Positions 19,888-28,212 are shown, numbered from the stretch's first letter. The stretch is DNA of 51,058 nt from a virus (IMGVR_UViG_3300022592_000007:1-51058), one strand, 5' to 3'. Notes: generated by a model not told the origin, from the sequence alone. Numbers and translations: made by a program.

Positions 19888-19931
19888 AAGTCTCTGTCAT
19901 AATGAGTCTAACAAATACTAAAGGAGTGTGA
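19884..19931 (+). pseudogene. Duplicated 5' end of the downstream GT2 gene
   Basis: A 16-codon frame MKVSVIMSLTNTKGV. Its first 24 bases match the start of the glycosyltransferase gene at 20198-20221 at 22 positions. It therefore looks like the original or copied start of that gene, separated from it by the small gene 19938-20201. A 13-base repeat (CTAAAGGAGTGTG at 19775 and 19918) flanks the left side. Confidence 0.6.
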
Positions 19932-19937
19932 ATTAAT

Positions 19938-20201
19938 ATGAGCGAACATGATGAAATGATGAAAATGTTTTGTGAACAACATGGTCAATTATACGAATAC
20001 GGGTCGGCAGAAGAGCGTAATATGTGGCTTGGTTGGTTGGGTAATTTCACATTGGGATGGGATGCGCACAAAAAATATTTGATTAGGTTGCAATTAGAAG
20101 AGGCGCAACGAACGATTGGTATAGTTGCGTGCATACACGGAAAATCAAAGGGCAATTGTGATACGGTTGGATGTCCTCATTATCGTGAGCAAAAAACATG
20201 A
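19938..20201 (+). CDS. Small hypothetical protein, probable insert
   Basis: 87 residues, MSEHDEMMKMFCEQHGQLYE at the start, with a WLGWLGNFTLGWDAHKKYL region and C-terminal CIHGKSKGNCDTVGCPHYRE, a possible His/Cys zinc site. It is preceded by AAGGAGTGTGAATTAAT. It sits between two copies of the glycosyltransferase start, so it appears to be inserted. No family recognised. Confidence 0.6.
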   Translation: MSEHDEMMKMFCEQHGQLYEYGSAEERNMWLGWLGNFTLGWDAHKKYLIRLQLEEAQRTIGIVACIHGKSKGNCDTVGCPHYREQKT

Positions 20202-20950
20202 AAGTATCCGTCATAATGAGTTGTACCGATAGATTGACCAACCTCAAGAGAACCTTGACCTCTTGGTCTAAAGTAACTTATCCCAATTATGAGTTCTTCT
20301 TGATAGACAATGGAAGCAAGAACCATGATGGAGTTGCAGAACTCGCCCAAAGTTTCTTTGGCAAAATTCAAGATTTGAAGTTTGTCCACCAAGGACACGT
20401 TGGAGTTAACAAGATTTGGAATGAATATGGACAATTCTCCAACGGACAGTATGTTGTCTTTGCCATGGCAGACGAGATAGTCACGCCAGATGTTCTTCAA
20501 AAGATGGTCGAATACGGAGAACAACGCTGTACCCTGAATACCTACTTCCTCGGCGCAGCCCTCACAGACGCTCTCGATACGATAGACTGGGAGAATAACC
20601 CGAGATTGATTGAGTCGCTTCCAGGTTTCGGGGAATATGAATATCAGAACAAGCCCAACCGTGATAGAACTGACGCGAGTCTCTTGTCTCATGTAATCGG
20701 ATGGACGAGAGAGAGATGGGATTGGTTTGGATGGTTTAGAAATAATGAGAGAGGACATTTGTGGCTGGATCAGGACGTTGTTATTAGAAGCGGAGTATTG
20801 GGAATAGAATCAAAGACTGTGGAGGGAATTTCATGTTATCATCAGTTTCATTTGACGCCAGTTTACCCGGAATGGTTGGCTCCTGGTTATCATCCTGTCA
20901 ATGAGAGACAAGCAAGACTCTTGGAAGAGTCGGAAAGAGACGCATCGTGA
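20198..20950 (+). CDS. Glycosyltransferase family 2
   Basis: 250 residues, coupled to the previous gene (ATGA at 20198). GT-A fold: MKVSVIMSCTDRLTNLKRTL, donor-binding FLIDNGS, and the DxD position read as FAMADEIVT near residue 89. Downstream, FGEYEYQN and HLWLDQDVVIRSG hold further acidic residues. The C end is a distinct GYHPVNERQARLLEE tail. Substrate unknown; part of the island glycan pathway. Confidence 0.8.
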   Translation: MKVSVIMSCTDRLTNLKRTLTSWSKVTYPNYEFFLIDNGSKNHDGVAELAQSFFGKIQDLKFVHQGHVGVNKIWNEYGQFSNGQYVVFAMADEIVTPDVLQKMVEYGEQRCTLNTYFLGAALTDALDTIDWENNPRLIESLPGFGEYEYQNKPNRDRTDASLLSHVIGWTRERWDWFGWFRNNERGHLWLDQDVVIRSGVLGIESKTVEGISCYHQFHLTPVYPEWLAPGYHPVNERQARLLEESERDAS

Positions 20951-21345
20951 CATTACCAAAACTAAATCCAATCAAGGTTCTTAAATTTACCGGCGATAGA
21001 AAGTCGGGCGTGACCGAGAACGGGAAAACTGTTTACCGCCGCAAACAGATTTACATGGGTAAGGAATATGGAATGGTTCGTACCGCCGATTATGGCTCAA
21101 ATTTTATTTATGTAGACCCGGATATGAACGAGAAAACGGGGGAGTGGCCGAAAGAACCTCGCTTTGTCGGTCGTTGGTCGCCAATGTGTAGCTGTGGGTC
21201 TCCGGCGGCTATTACAGGCTCGAATGTTTATGCCCATGACGCATCCCCAACAACTAAAGAAGATAGCACAACGGCCGGACAAATGGTGGTTTGTATATTC
21301 TCGGCAAGTCATGGGGGGATGCACATGGATGGTTCTCACGATTAA
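20947..21345 (+). CDS. Conserved hypothetical phage protein
   Basis: 132 residues from GTG 20947, which overlaps the previous stop (GTGA). It begins VTLPKLNPIKVLKFTGDRKS and has MCSCGSPAAITGSNVYAHDA, then AGQMVVCIFSASHGGMHMDG at the end. The Cys pair with later His/Met residues could form a metal site, and the SxxHGGxHxDGSH tail is a pattern seen in phage proteins of unknown role. It is embedded in a glycosylation operon without an obvious link. Confidence 0.6.
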   Translation: MTLPKLNPIKVLKFTGDRKSGVTENGKTVYRRKQIYMGKEYGMVRTADYGSNFIYVDPDMNEKTGEWPKEPRFVGRWSPMCSCGSPAAITGSNVYAHDASPTTKEDSTTAGQMVVCIFSASHGGMHMDGSHD

Positions 21346-21347
21346 AC

Positions 21348-22250
21348 ATGAATGATAAAGACGAGTTCGAGAAAGACATAGCCCAGAAAAGCAACCGTGG
21401 GTATGGAATCGCCTGCTCCAATCCAAACTACATGGCTCTTTTATCTGCCATGTCGGATAAGAACAAGAAACGTTTGAAAGCTGGACAAGAGGTTATTCTT
21501 TCCACTATTGGTACAACATTACCGGACATTTTACAACTTGGATTGACTCCGGTTTTCGTGGATGTGGACATACCAACCTACAATGCCAATCCATGCCTGG
21601 TGGAAGAGGCGGTAAACGAGAATACCGGGGCGATCTTGTTACAACACACACTTGGCAATCCGATAGCAATTCAATATATTTCAGATAGGATTTTAGAAGG
21701 TAGTTACATTTGGGGAGTGTTTGACTGTGGTTCGTCTATCGGAGGAACGTGTACAGGGACTTATGAGGGGCAGCCGATTGGAAACTTTGGCAATCTTTCG
21801 ACCTTTTCTTTCAAAAATAACGGCATAGTTTTGACCGATAGTATTCACTTGGAAGAACTTCTAAAGAGTTATTGTCACGGTCATTATTCGATAGAACTCA
21901 TTCCTAATAACATAAAAATTCATCGTGAGAACTGGAAGTACTATCACGATGCTTTTGAGAGTGAACTGAGCGAGCATTTCATCCTGCCAGAACCTCATCA
22001 TATGGCTGACCCGAACTGGCAGGGATTTTGTGTTGTTTGCCGTGGAGACCGCGAAAAGCTGTTACAATACTTGAAGAAACAAGGCATACTTACTCACCAA
22101 TTACCTGTTCAGAATTATCATGGCTACAAGTTGATTGGAACCAACAAGAACACGGAAATTATGAAGAACAAGTCGTTCTGGATTGACGTGGACAAGACAG
22201 AGATAAGAGAGTATGTTATGGATACGATAAAGAAAGGATGTAGACAATGA
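21348..22250 (+). CDS. DegT/DnrJ-family PLP-dependent protein, divergent
   Basis: 300 residues from ATG 21348; the frame is open earlier but that part is shadow of the previous gene. The large-domain pattern of sugar aminotransferases is clear: AGQEVILSTIGTTLPDILQL, TPVFVDVDIPTYNANP, and the pyridine-binding Asp126 in VFDCGSSIGG. At the usual SF..NK..T.GEGG lysine loop it reads FSFKNNGIVLTD: Lys156 may replace the Schiff-base Lys, but the loop is about three residues short and lacks GEGG. It is also shorter than the family (370 to 430). It may be an altered enzyme or a non-catalytic binder. Confidence 0.75.
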   Translation: MNDKDEFEKDIAQKSNRGYGIACSNPNYMALLSAMSDKNKKRLKAGQEVILSTIGTTLPDILQLGLTPVFVDVDIPTYNANPCLVEEAVNENTGAILLQHTLGNPIAIQYISDRILEGSYIWGVFDCGSSIGGTCTGTYEGQPIGNFGNLSTFSFKNNGIVLTDSIHLEELLKSYCHGHYSIELIPNNIKIHRENWKYYHDAFESELSEHFILPEPHHMADPNWQGFCVVCRGDREKLLQYLKKQGILTHQLPVQNYHGYKLIGTNKNTEIMKNKSFWIDVDKTEIREYVMDTIKKGCRQ

Positions 22251-23035
22251 TTAGTATTGGTTCTATTTCTTCCGGCCTATCCTCTGCCGTTATGTGTGAC
22301 CGACTTATCAAAAAATACCCCGCCACCCTATTGGTATTCGAGGATGTAGCATTTGAGGACGAAGATAATTATCGGTTCTTACGAGATTGTGAGAAACGAT
22401 GGAATAAAATAATTATCCAACTCTATGAAGGACGAACTCCCTACGAGGTATCACGCGCTGAGCGCGTGATACCCAACTCACTTCTTGCGCCATGTTCCTT
22501 CCGTTTGAAGGTGGATATATTCAAGGCGTGGCTAGAGACCTTACCAGACCAAGAGATTACGATACACATTGGTTTTGACTATACCGAAATGGAGCGCATG
22601 GATAGATCAAAAAAGGGGTATGAAGAAATGGGTTATAAAGTGGATTTTCCACTTATGTGGAAGCCTTACGAGTTTCGAACTTATTCAAAGGTAGTCAAAG
22701 AAGATTGGGGAATAGAACCGCCCCGAATGTATAAGATGGGCTATACTCACGCGAATTGTGGGGGCAGATGTTGCAAGCAAGGTCAAGGCGACTGGATACG
22801 AACGTTAATAAACTTTCCACAACGATACACAGAAATTGAACAATGGGAAAAAGAGATGCGCCAACTATCCGAGAAACACAGTAAACGCTCTATTCTAAAA
22901 CGCATGAACGGAAAGGAAACAGAATCTTTGACACTTGAGCAACTCCGAAAAGAATACGAGGCGGTAGACGGGCGAATGGATTTGTGTCAAATGGATGAAC
23001 AATCGCCCTGTGTTGTATGTGGAATAGGGTTTTGA
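22247..23035 (+). CDS. PAPS reductase-like PP-loop protein
   Basis: 262 residues, coupled by ATGA. The adenine nucleotide alpha-hydrolase PP-loop reads SISSGLSSAVM near residues 6 to 16, followed by LVFEDVAFEDEDNYRF, where PAPS reductases bind the nucleotide. Cys clusters follow: NCGGRCCKQGQGDW and, at the C end, DLCQMDEQSPCVVC, spaced like an iron-sulfur or zinc site. Phage proteins of this type are common; some take part in DNA phosphorothioation-like or sulfur chemistry, others are unknown. Its place between DegT-like and GT-like genes suggests activation of a nucleotide-linked metabolite (inference). Confidence 0.75.
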   Translation: MISIGSISSGLSSAVMCDRLIKKYPATLLVFEDVAFEDEDNYRFLRDCEKRWNKIIIQLYEGRTPYEVSRAERVIPNSLLAPCSFRLKVDIFKAWLETLPDQEITIHIGFDYTEMERMDRSKKGYEEMGYKVDFPLMWKPYEFRTYSKVVKEDWGIEPPRMYKMGYTHANCGGRCCKQGQGDWIRTLINFPQRYTEIEQWEKEMRQLSEKHSKRSILKRMNGKETESLTLEQLRKEYEAVDGRMDLCQMDEQSPCVVCGIGF

Positions 23036-23054
23036 TAATAAAAGGATGCACACA

Positions 23055-23786
23055 ATGAGAGTAGCCTTTTTACTTACCGGGAACGCGCAGACCTACGAGT
23101 TCTGCTTTCCATCAACCAAGAAACATATCTTGGATGTATACAATCCAGACGTTTTCCTATGCACCAACACGGAATGCGTCAAAACCGTCGAATTGTATCA
23201 TCCAAAAGACTATGCTATTCTATCAAGTGAATTTATTATAGGAGAGGCGATATGGTTTAGAACCGCAAAACACGGTATTCCTAAATATGATCTTCTCAAA
23301 GAAAAAGACCTTGAAGCAAACTGGAAAGTTCTTCATTGTAATATGATGAAACAAAGTTCCGAGCTGAGTAGTAACTTCAAATACGATGTGGTTATTGTCG
23401 GCAGGTTCGATGTCAAATATTGTTATATTCAACCCATCGAAAAAGTGGAAGAAAACGTACTCTATATCCCATTCAAGGATGCCCACCAGCAGTTTCCGGG
23501 GGCGGATGGGCTGACCTATAAAGGATATTCCAATCAACTGTGTTGGATGACCTCCAAAACCGCCGACAACCTGATTGGAGAGACTCTTTTCGGAGACGTT
23601 GATTATGTGAGAGAGTCTGGCTTCAAGGTAAACGACGAACCAGAAAAGCTCTTGAAATATGTCTGTGATGCCAAGGGGATTAGAAGGCAGTTTGTTAACA
23701 TTGGGGCAATGATTATAAAAGGCACTTCCATTGAACCACTTGCCCACGATTTTGGTTCAATGGAACGCTATCCAGAATATCTATGA
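23055..23786 (+). CDS. GT-like protein, paralogue of 27383-28210
   Basis: 243 residues; ATG 23055 is preferred to 23046 because AAAGGATGCACACA stands before it. It begins MRVAFLLTGNAQTYEFCFPS and continues TKKHILDVYNPDVFLCTN, the opening of a family of putative glycosyltransferases (DUF7796-like) with the donor-site RxD motif seen here as VVIVGRFDVKY. The gene at 27383-28210 on the other strand has the same N-terminus (FCFPSLKKHLLDVYHPDVFL) and STRFDAKF. It probably transfers a sugar; substrate unknown. Confidence 0.65.
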   Translation: MRVAFLLTGNAQTYEFCFPSTKKHILDVYNPDVFLCTNTECVKTVELYHPKDYAILSSEFIIGEAIWFRTAKHGIPKYDLLKEKDLEANWKVLHCNMMKQSSELSSNFKYDVVIVGRFDVKYCYIQPIEKVEENVLYIPFKDAHQQFPGADGLTYKGYSNQLCWMTSKTADNLIGETLFGDVDYVRESGFKVNDEPEKLLKYVCDAKGIRRQFVNIGAMIIKGTSIEPLAHDFGSMERYPEYL

Positions 23787-23797
23787 AAGGATAAAAT

Positions 23798-24133
23798 ATG
23801 ACACTGGATAAAATTAACATTCTCGGGATTGAATATTCAATTACCTACGTTGATAAACCGTCAGAAGTTGACATTAATAAGCACGAATCCTTTTGGGGAC
23901 AAATAGATTACTGGACTCGTTCTATTAGAGTATTTGATGATGGCAAACGTCCTTACGAAGACATCTTTGAAACAATTCTCCACGAGATTTTACATGGTAT
24001 AGAAAACGAACTGAAACTTCAAGCGTTCAATATAAAAACAAATGAGCGCGGCCACGATGAACTTGATATATTCTCTTTGGCACTAACAGATGTTTTGTTC
24101 CGCAACGGTATTATAAAGGAAGATAAGAAATGA
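23798..24133 (+). CDS. Small HExxH zinc protein
   Basis: 111 residues. ILHEILHGIENEL gives the HExxH zinc-metalloprotease signature near residues 68 to 72, and a following GHDELDIFSLAL could supply a third ligand. The N half is beta-rich (NILGIEYSITYVDKPSEVD). Similar short phage HEILHG proteins are found in many genomes, perhaps related to ImmA/IrrE-type proteases that cut repressors, but the role here is unknown. AAAGGATAAAAT sets the start; it is coupled to the next gene. Confidence 0.75.
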   Translation: MTLDKINILGIEYSITYVDKPSEVDINKHESFWGQIDYWTRSIRVFDDGKRPYEDIFETILHEILHGIENELKLQAFNIKTNERGHDELDIFSLALTDVLFRNGIIKEDKK

Positions 24134-25128
24134 GAATCTCAATTCTATGCTCGGATGGAAGTCCGCTCGGAGTCACAGTGGCAACACTGAGAGGGGACGA
24201 CCCCCATCAAATAGGGTGTGGAGGAGCCGAACTCGCCCTCTTGACCATGTGTGAGCTTTGGGCGAAAGCGGGACACGATGTCAATCTTTACAACAACCCG
24301 CGCAGTTTTGAACAGTCCCAGTTTCACCAATCCAATATCCAGGACTTCAATGGATCTGAGGATAGGGACGTCCTCATTGTTTTCCGCAGCCCTACCTATC
24401 GTGTAGATGGCGCGAAGGGAAAGAAAATCTGGTGGAGCACGGATCAGTTCACCATCGGTTCCTTCAAAGATTTCGCTCCTCACGTAGATAAAATTGTGAC
24501 AATTTCACAATTTCACGCCGAATACTTCAAAAAAGAGTACGGGATTGATAACACAATCACGATTGACTTACCAGTAAGAACATGGGAGTACGAACAGAAC
24601 ATTCCCAAAGTACCTCATCGTTGCATCTTCACGTCGGTTCCAGACAGAGGACTTGGAGAACTTCTTTCGATGTGGCCAATGATTTTAGCATCGGTTCCAG
24701 GCGCAAGCCTTGTAGTGACCTCGGATTACCGACTTTGGGGCGTTCCATTCGCCGGGACAGAAAGGTATGTAACTCAGGCCATGAGAGTACCGGGAGTGAC
24801 CATGTTGGGGGCGGTGAAGAGACCACGTTTGATTGAAGAACAGTTGAGGGCGGAAGTTTTTGCATATCCATGCAACTACAACGAGTTGGCGTGTTACGCG
24901 GCCATGGAGGCACAGGTGGCCGGGGCGTTTCCAATCACTTATGATATTGGAGCGCTGAACACAACCAATATGGGGTGGTTTGCCTCCCAGGGTGATTTTG
25001 TAGACAGGGTTGTTCACGCTCTTACTTCGCCCATGGATGAACACAGAAGCAATGTGAGAAACTTATCAAGAACGCGCTTTTCCCCAGAAAGGATACTAAA
25101 AGAATGGGACAAAGTTTTCGCATCATAA
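24130..25128 (+). CDS. Glycosyltransferase, GT-B fold
   Basis: 332 residues, overlap ATGA. MRISILCSDGSPLGVTVATL, then GGAELALLTMCELWAKAGHD is the N domain of GT4-like enzymes (the GGAE motif). A linker with KKIWWSTDQFTIGSFKDFAP is followed by VDKIVTISQFHAEYFKKEYG. The C domain has HRCIFTSVPDRGLGELLSMW and near the end a NELACYAAMEAQVAGAFPIT region in place of the usual E(x7)E donor site (E..A.EAQ). Typical size. It adds a sugar in the island pathway. Confidence 0.85.
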   Translation: MRISILCSDGSPLGVTVATLRGDDPHQIGCGGAELALLTMCELWAKAGHDVNLYNNPRSFEQSQFHQSNIQDFNGSEDRDVLIVFRSPTYRVDGAKGKKIWWSTDQFTIGSFKDFAPHVDKIVTISQFHAEYFKKEYGIDNTITIDLPVRTWEYEQNIPKVPHRCIFTSVPDRGLGELLSMWPMILASVPGASLVVTSDYRLWGVPFAGTERYVTQAMRVPGVTMLGAVKRPRLIEEQLRAEVFAYPCNYNELACYAAMEAQVAGAFPITYDIGALNTTNMGWFASQGDFVDRVVHALTSPMDEHRSNVRNLSRTRFSPERILKEWDKVFAS

Positions 25129-25144
25129 AGAAAGGATAAATGAG

Positions 25145-25450
25145 ATGATTACAATTTACGGAGCGAGTGACGACCTAATCGAAGTCGAAGGTGACATTAG
25201 CGAAGAGTTCAATGTCTGCCCAGAAGAAGGCGACCGCTATTTAATTGCCGCGTCAGATGGAACACTTTTGAAGATGTGGTACGACGAAGATGGAATTTGG
25301 CGCATCCAGCACCTTGCAGGTAGCCCCGACCAATTTACCAAAGTCGAAGGCGATGTTATTAAAGACACAGTAGACAAAGCGACTATTGTTGGAAGGATTG
25401 ACTGGTTGGTTCTTGGGGAGAACGTCGCCTATCGAAAAGATACATTATGA
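25145..25450 (+). CDS. Conserved small phage protein (MITIYGASDD type)
   Basis: 101 residues: MITIYGASDDLIEVEGDISE, then SDGTLLKMWYDEDGIWRI and a C-terminal strand with GRIDWLVLGENV. This small beta-rich family (an N-terminal IYG.SDDLIEV.G, then SDGT.L...YD..GIW) is widespread in phages of many hosts, with no known function. AAAGGATAAATGAG sets the start and it is coupled to the next gene (ATGA). Confidence 0.75.
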   Translation: MITIYGASDDLIEVEGDISEEFNVCPEEGDRYLIAASDGTLLKMWYDEDGIWRIQHLAGSPDQFTKVEGDVIKDTVDKATIVGRIDWLVLGENVAYRKDTL

Positions 25451-26583
25451 CATTCAAAATCGTAATCATCTCAGACATGGACGCAACGGGGTCTGGTTAC
25501 GCGTCCATCACTACCGCACTTGGAAGTAGACTTGCCAATCTAGGACACGATGTCAAGATTATCGGTCTTTCCTATCAAGGACAGGAACACAACTTCAAGT
25601 TCTCGCTCTTTCCTTGTGTGGGATTGAACGATGCCTACAACATGCTCTACCAGATGAAAACTCTCTTCAATCCAAATGTGGTAATAGGGTTGGCTGACAT
25701 TCCCAACCAAGAGCCTCTCTGTAAGATGGCAAAAGAATTTCAGATCCCCTATATCTGCATCACCCCCATGGAGAACGGCCCTCTCTGTGCAACCTGGGCA
25801 ATGATTTTGGCTCAAGTCAGTAAATGCTATGTCATGTCTGAGTTTGCAGTAAAAGAATGTGAGAAGATGGGGATAAACGCCGAACATCTGGTTATTGGAG
25901 TAGACACAGAGGCGTGGAGGCAACCCACCAAAGAAGAACGAGATAAGCTCAGGGAGTCTTTGGGTGTAACGAATGAATTTGTCATCCTAACCGTCGCAGA
26001 TAATCAAGAGCGGAAGAACCTGTGGGGCGCATTCGCCTCGCTTGAGATATTCAAGGATAAATGCAAGAAGCCCTTTAAGTACTGGTTGGTTACAAGAGAG
26101 AACCAATTTGTCGGATACAGACTCCGAGATTTATCGCAAATTCATGGAGTGTCGCAGGAGACAATGATATTCGAGCGTGGGATGCCGTTCAAACAACTGT
26201 GGGGTCTGTTTGCTGCCGCAGATGTGTTTCTACTCGTTTCCAAGGCTGAAGGACTGGGACTCCCCGTGTTGGAAGCAATGTCCTGTGGGCTTCCAGTGAT
26301 GGCAGTTCGGACTGGCGTGCTAATCGAACACCTTGACAACGGGCGCGGTATCTTGGTTCCTCCAGAATACTCATTTACGGATACTTGGGGAAACTCTCGC
26401 AGGGATATGATAAACAGGGCGCATTGCGCTTTGTCTCTACTCGATTTTGTCGAAAAGATTACAGTTCCCAACACTGAAGAATCCCGAAAGTACGTGTTGA
26501 ATCGGAATTGGGATAAATCTGTCAATCAACTGCTCAAAGGAATTGAAGATGTCTCGAATAAAGTCCAAGAACCTGTCCAGTAA
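25447..26583 (+). CDS. Glycosyltransferase family 4
   Basis: 378 residues, GT-B fold. MTFKIVIISDMDATGSGYAS gives a Gly-rich donor loop; the middle has LVIGVDTEAWRQPTKEERDK, the typical hinge with IGVD, and TVADNQERKNLWGAF. The donor site reads KAEGLGLPVLEAMSCGLPVM, containing the E(x7)E motif that defines GT4 enzymes. Length is normal. The last 35 bases overlap the next gene. Uses a nucleotide sugar with retention of configuration. Confidence 0.9.
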   Translation: MTFKIVIISDMDATGSGYASITTALGSRLANLGHDVKIIGLSYQGQEHNFKFSLFPCVGLNDAYNMLYQMKTLFNPNVVIGLADIPNQEPLCKMAKEFQIPYICITPMENGPLCATWAMILAQVSKCYVMSEFAVKECEKMGINAEHLVIGVDTEAWRQPTKEERDKLRESLGVTNEFVILTVADNQERKNLWGAFASLEIFKDKCKKPFKYWLVTRENQFVGYRLRDLSQIHGVSQETMIFERGMPFKQLWGLFAAADVFLLVSKAEGLGLPVLEAMSCGLPVMAVRTGVLIEHLDNGRGILVPPEYSFTDTWGNSRRDMINRAHCALSLLDFVEKITVPNTEESRKYVLNRNWDKSVNQLLKGIEDVSNKVQEPVQ

Positions 26584-27382
26584 GTTGTCCAAAGAGTTGT
26601 CTGAAAACTTGGTTGATATTTGCCTTCTGACCTGCTCGATGGTCAAACCAGAAATATTCAGGAAGTGCATTGACGCAATCAAAAGCGAGATGGAGTCCAT
26701 CCCTTCGCGCCTCATCGTTTTCCAGAACGGCCCCATCGTCAATAAGTATAACTATCCAGAACTTCCTCCGCTTTCAAGAATGACTTCATCCGCCCAAAGA
26801 CTTGGGTTCCCCGCCGGCGCGAATAGAGTAATTCGATCTGGACACGCTCCGCTGGTTTTGTTCATCACGGACGATATTATCTTGAAGCCGGGATGTCTGG
26901 ACGCCCTGGTAAGACGTATGGATGATAAGACTGTCGGGATATGTGGACTCAAACTATTGTTCCCGTTGGATTCAAACGAGTCTGGCCCCGCCGGGACAGT
27001 ACAACACGTCGGGCATGGAATCAATATTCGCGGTCAAATCACCCATCCCTTCTTGGGTTGGTCGGCGGACAATCCAAAGTGCTGTGTTTCCAGAGAAGTT
27101 GTCTCGGTAACGGGAGGATGTTTTATGGTACGAAGGGGAGCCTTTGAGAATACTGGTGGCTTCTTCGAGGGCTATGGAACTGGATACTTCGAGGATGTGG
27201 ACTTATGCTTTATGATTAAGAAGTTATGGGGTAGGGTTTTCATTGACACTGACGCACAGGCATTTCATTACGTTGGCCAGTCTATGAAACAGGTTGAAAG
27301 ACCTCCCATGCAATTCAATGAAATGATTTTACATACAAGGTGGCCCGGCGCGTTCACGTGGTCCGAATTCGAGATGCTTTAA
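26549..27382 (+). CDS. Glycosyltransferase family 2, rhamnosyltransferase-like
   Basis: 277 residues from ATG 26549 (AAAGGAATTGAAG before it). After a Lys/Ser-rich start (NLSSKLSKELSE), VDICLLTCSMVKPEIFRKCI is the GT-A start, GFPAGANRVI and LFITDDIIL hold the acceptor and metal (DD) sites, and GYGTGYFEDVDLCFMIKKLW is the conserved ED..L block of rhamnosyltransferases. The stop TAA touches the stop of the convergent gene without any gap. Last gene of the plus-strand half; a terminator lies 26 bases further. Confidence 0.85.
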   Translation: MSRIKSKNLSSKLSKELSENLVDICLLTCSMVKPEIFRKCIDAIKSEMESIPSRLIVFQNGPIVNKYNYPELPPLSRMTSSAQRLGFPAGANRVIRSGHAPLVLFITDDIILKPGCLDALVRRMDDKTVGICGLKLLFPLDSNESGPAGTVQHVGHGINIRGQITHPFLGWSADNPKCCVSREVVSVTGGCFMVRRGAFENTGGFFEGYGTGYFEDVDLCFMIKKLWGRVFIDTDAQAFHYVGQSMKQVERPPMQFNEMILHTRWPGAFTWSEFEML

Positions 27383-28210
27383 TTACCAGAAAAATCCCTT
27401 AGCATGGGGCGGTTCTTTGACCGCCTTTTTGTTTGTCTTTTTCTTTTCCCACTCTTGCGCCATATATTCAGGATGTACCTTTTCAGACAGGGGCAGCCAT
27501 GGCGGAAGTCCCTCAAGAGGTCTCTCGCTTGATCCCCGAATGAGCATGAAGGTAACGTCGGTGTATTGCACGTCTATTTTCATCTTGGCGCAGATATACT
27601 GGGTCATTGCCTCCCCGCACCAATTCCCAGTCTCTTTATAGTAATCATCTGACCAGTTGTAAGAGTTAAGCATGAAACAGGCGGTAGGAGAATCTGCCCA
27701 CCAGATATGGGTACACAATCCCATCCCCCAAAATATCCCATTATTGTCGGCAGACTTTCCAAAGGCATCCACTCTAGGGATGTAAAAGGTATTCTTATTT
27801 GGTTTCTTGATAGGTTGTATTTTAAGGAACTTGGCATCGAAGCGGGTGCTAACAACAATATCATAGGCACCGTGTTTCTGCTCGTAATCTCTCAGCATTT
27901 CCCGGCAACGCCAGCCCTTGTAGAGAAATAATAAATCCCCTTTAGGTTTGAGGGGATGGTCTTTGTAGGGGCCAGGGTTGGGAAGTGTATCCCCATACCA
28001 CTCAAATCTCTTTCCAATAATCTTTATCTGTTCTTCCGGGGAAATGGCCTCCATAGCCGTTGGATGATAGGCTTTTTCCATCTGTTCCTGTTCCCCATCG
28101 GTACATAAAAAAACGTCGGGGTGATAAACGTCCAATAAGTGTTTTTTTAGGGATGGGAAACAAAAACTCCATGTTCTGGGTTGGCCGTAAATGCAGAACG
28201 CCATTTTCAT
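27383..28210 (-). CDS. GT-like protein, paralogue of 23055-23786
   Basis: 275 residues, last gene of the minus-strand operon. MKMAFCIYGQPRTWSFCFPS and LKKHLLDVYHPDVFLCTD, then YDIVVSTRFDAKFLKI with the RFD donor-site motif. It shares these blocks and the C-terminal layout (residues about 200 to 245) with the plus-strand gene at 23055, so the two are diverged copies on opposite strands. The C end is a Lys-rich tail (WEKKKTNKKAVKEPP). The coding sequence near its 3' end doubles as a terminator on the other strand (27408-27430). The start has no good ribosome site and lies just after the previous stop. Confidence 0.65.
   Translation of the reverse strand: MKMAFCIYGQPRTWSFCFPSLKKHLLDVYHPDVFLCTDGEQEQMEKAYHPTAMEAISPEEQIKIIGKRFEWYGDTLPNPGPYKDHPLKPKGDLLFLYKGWRCREMLRDYEQKHGAYDIVVSTRFDAKFLKIQPIKKPNKNTFYIPRVDAFGKSADNNGIFWGMGLCTHIWWADSPTACFMLNSYNWSDDYYKETGNWCGEAMTQYICAKMKIDVQYTDVTFMLIRGSSERPLEGLPPWLPLSEKVHPEYMAQEWEKKKTNKKAVKEPPHAKGFFW
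27408..27430 (+). terminator. Plus-strand terminator inside a minus-strand gene
   Basis: GGCGGT (27408-27413), TCTTTG, ACCGCC (27420-27425), TTTTT. It lies 26 bases after the stop of the plus-strand GT2 gene and within the last codons of the convergent gene, so it ends the plus operon while still coding on the other strand. Confidence 0.75.
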
Positions 28211-28212
28211 TC

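Noticed and set aside
23223-23747. Minus-strand frame of 174 codons
   Set aside because: Antisense to the GT-like gene at 23055-23786, whose family pattern and paralogue support the plus strand.
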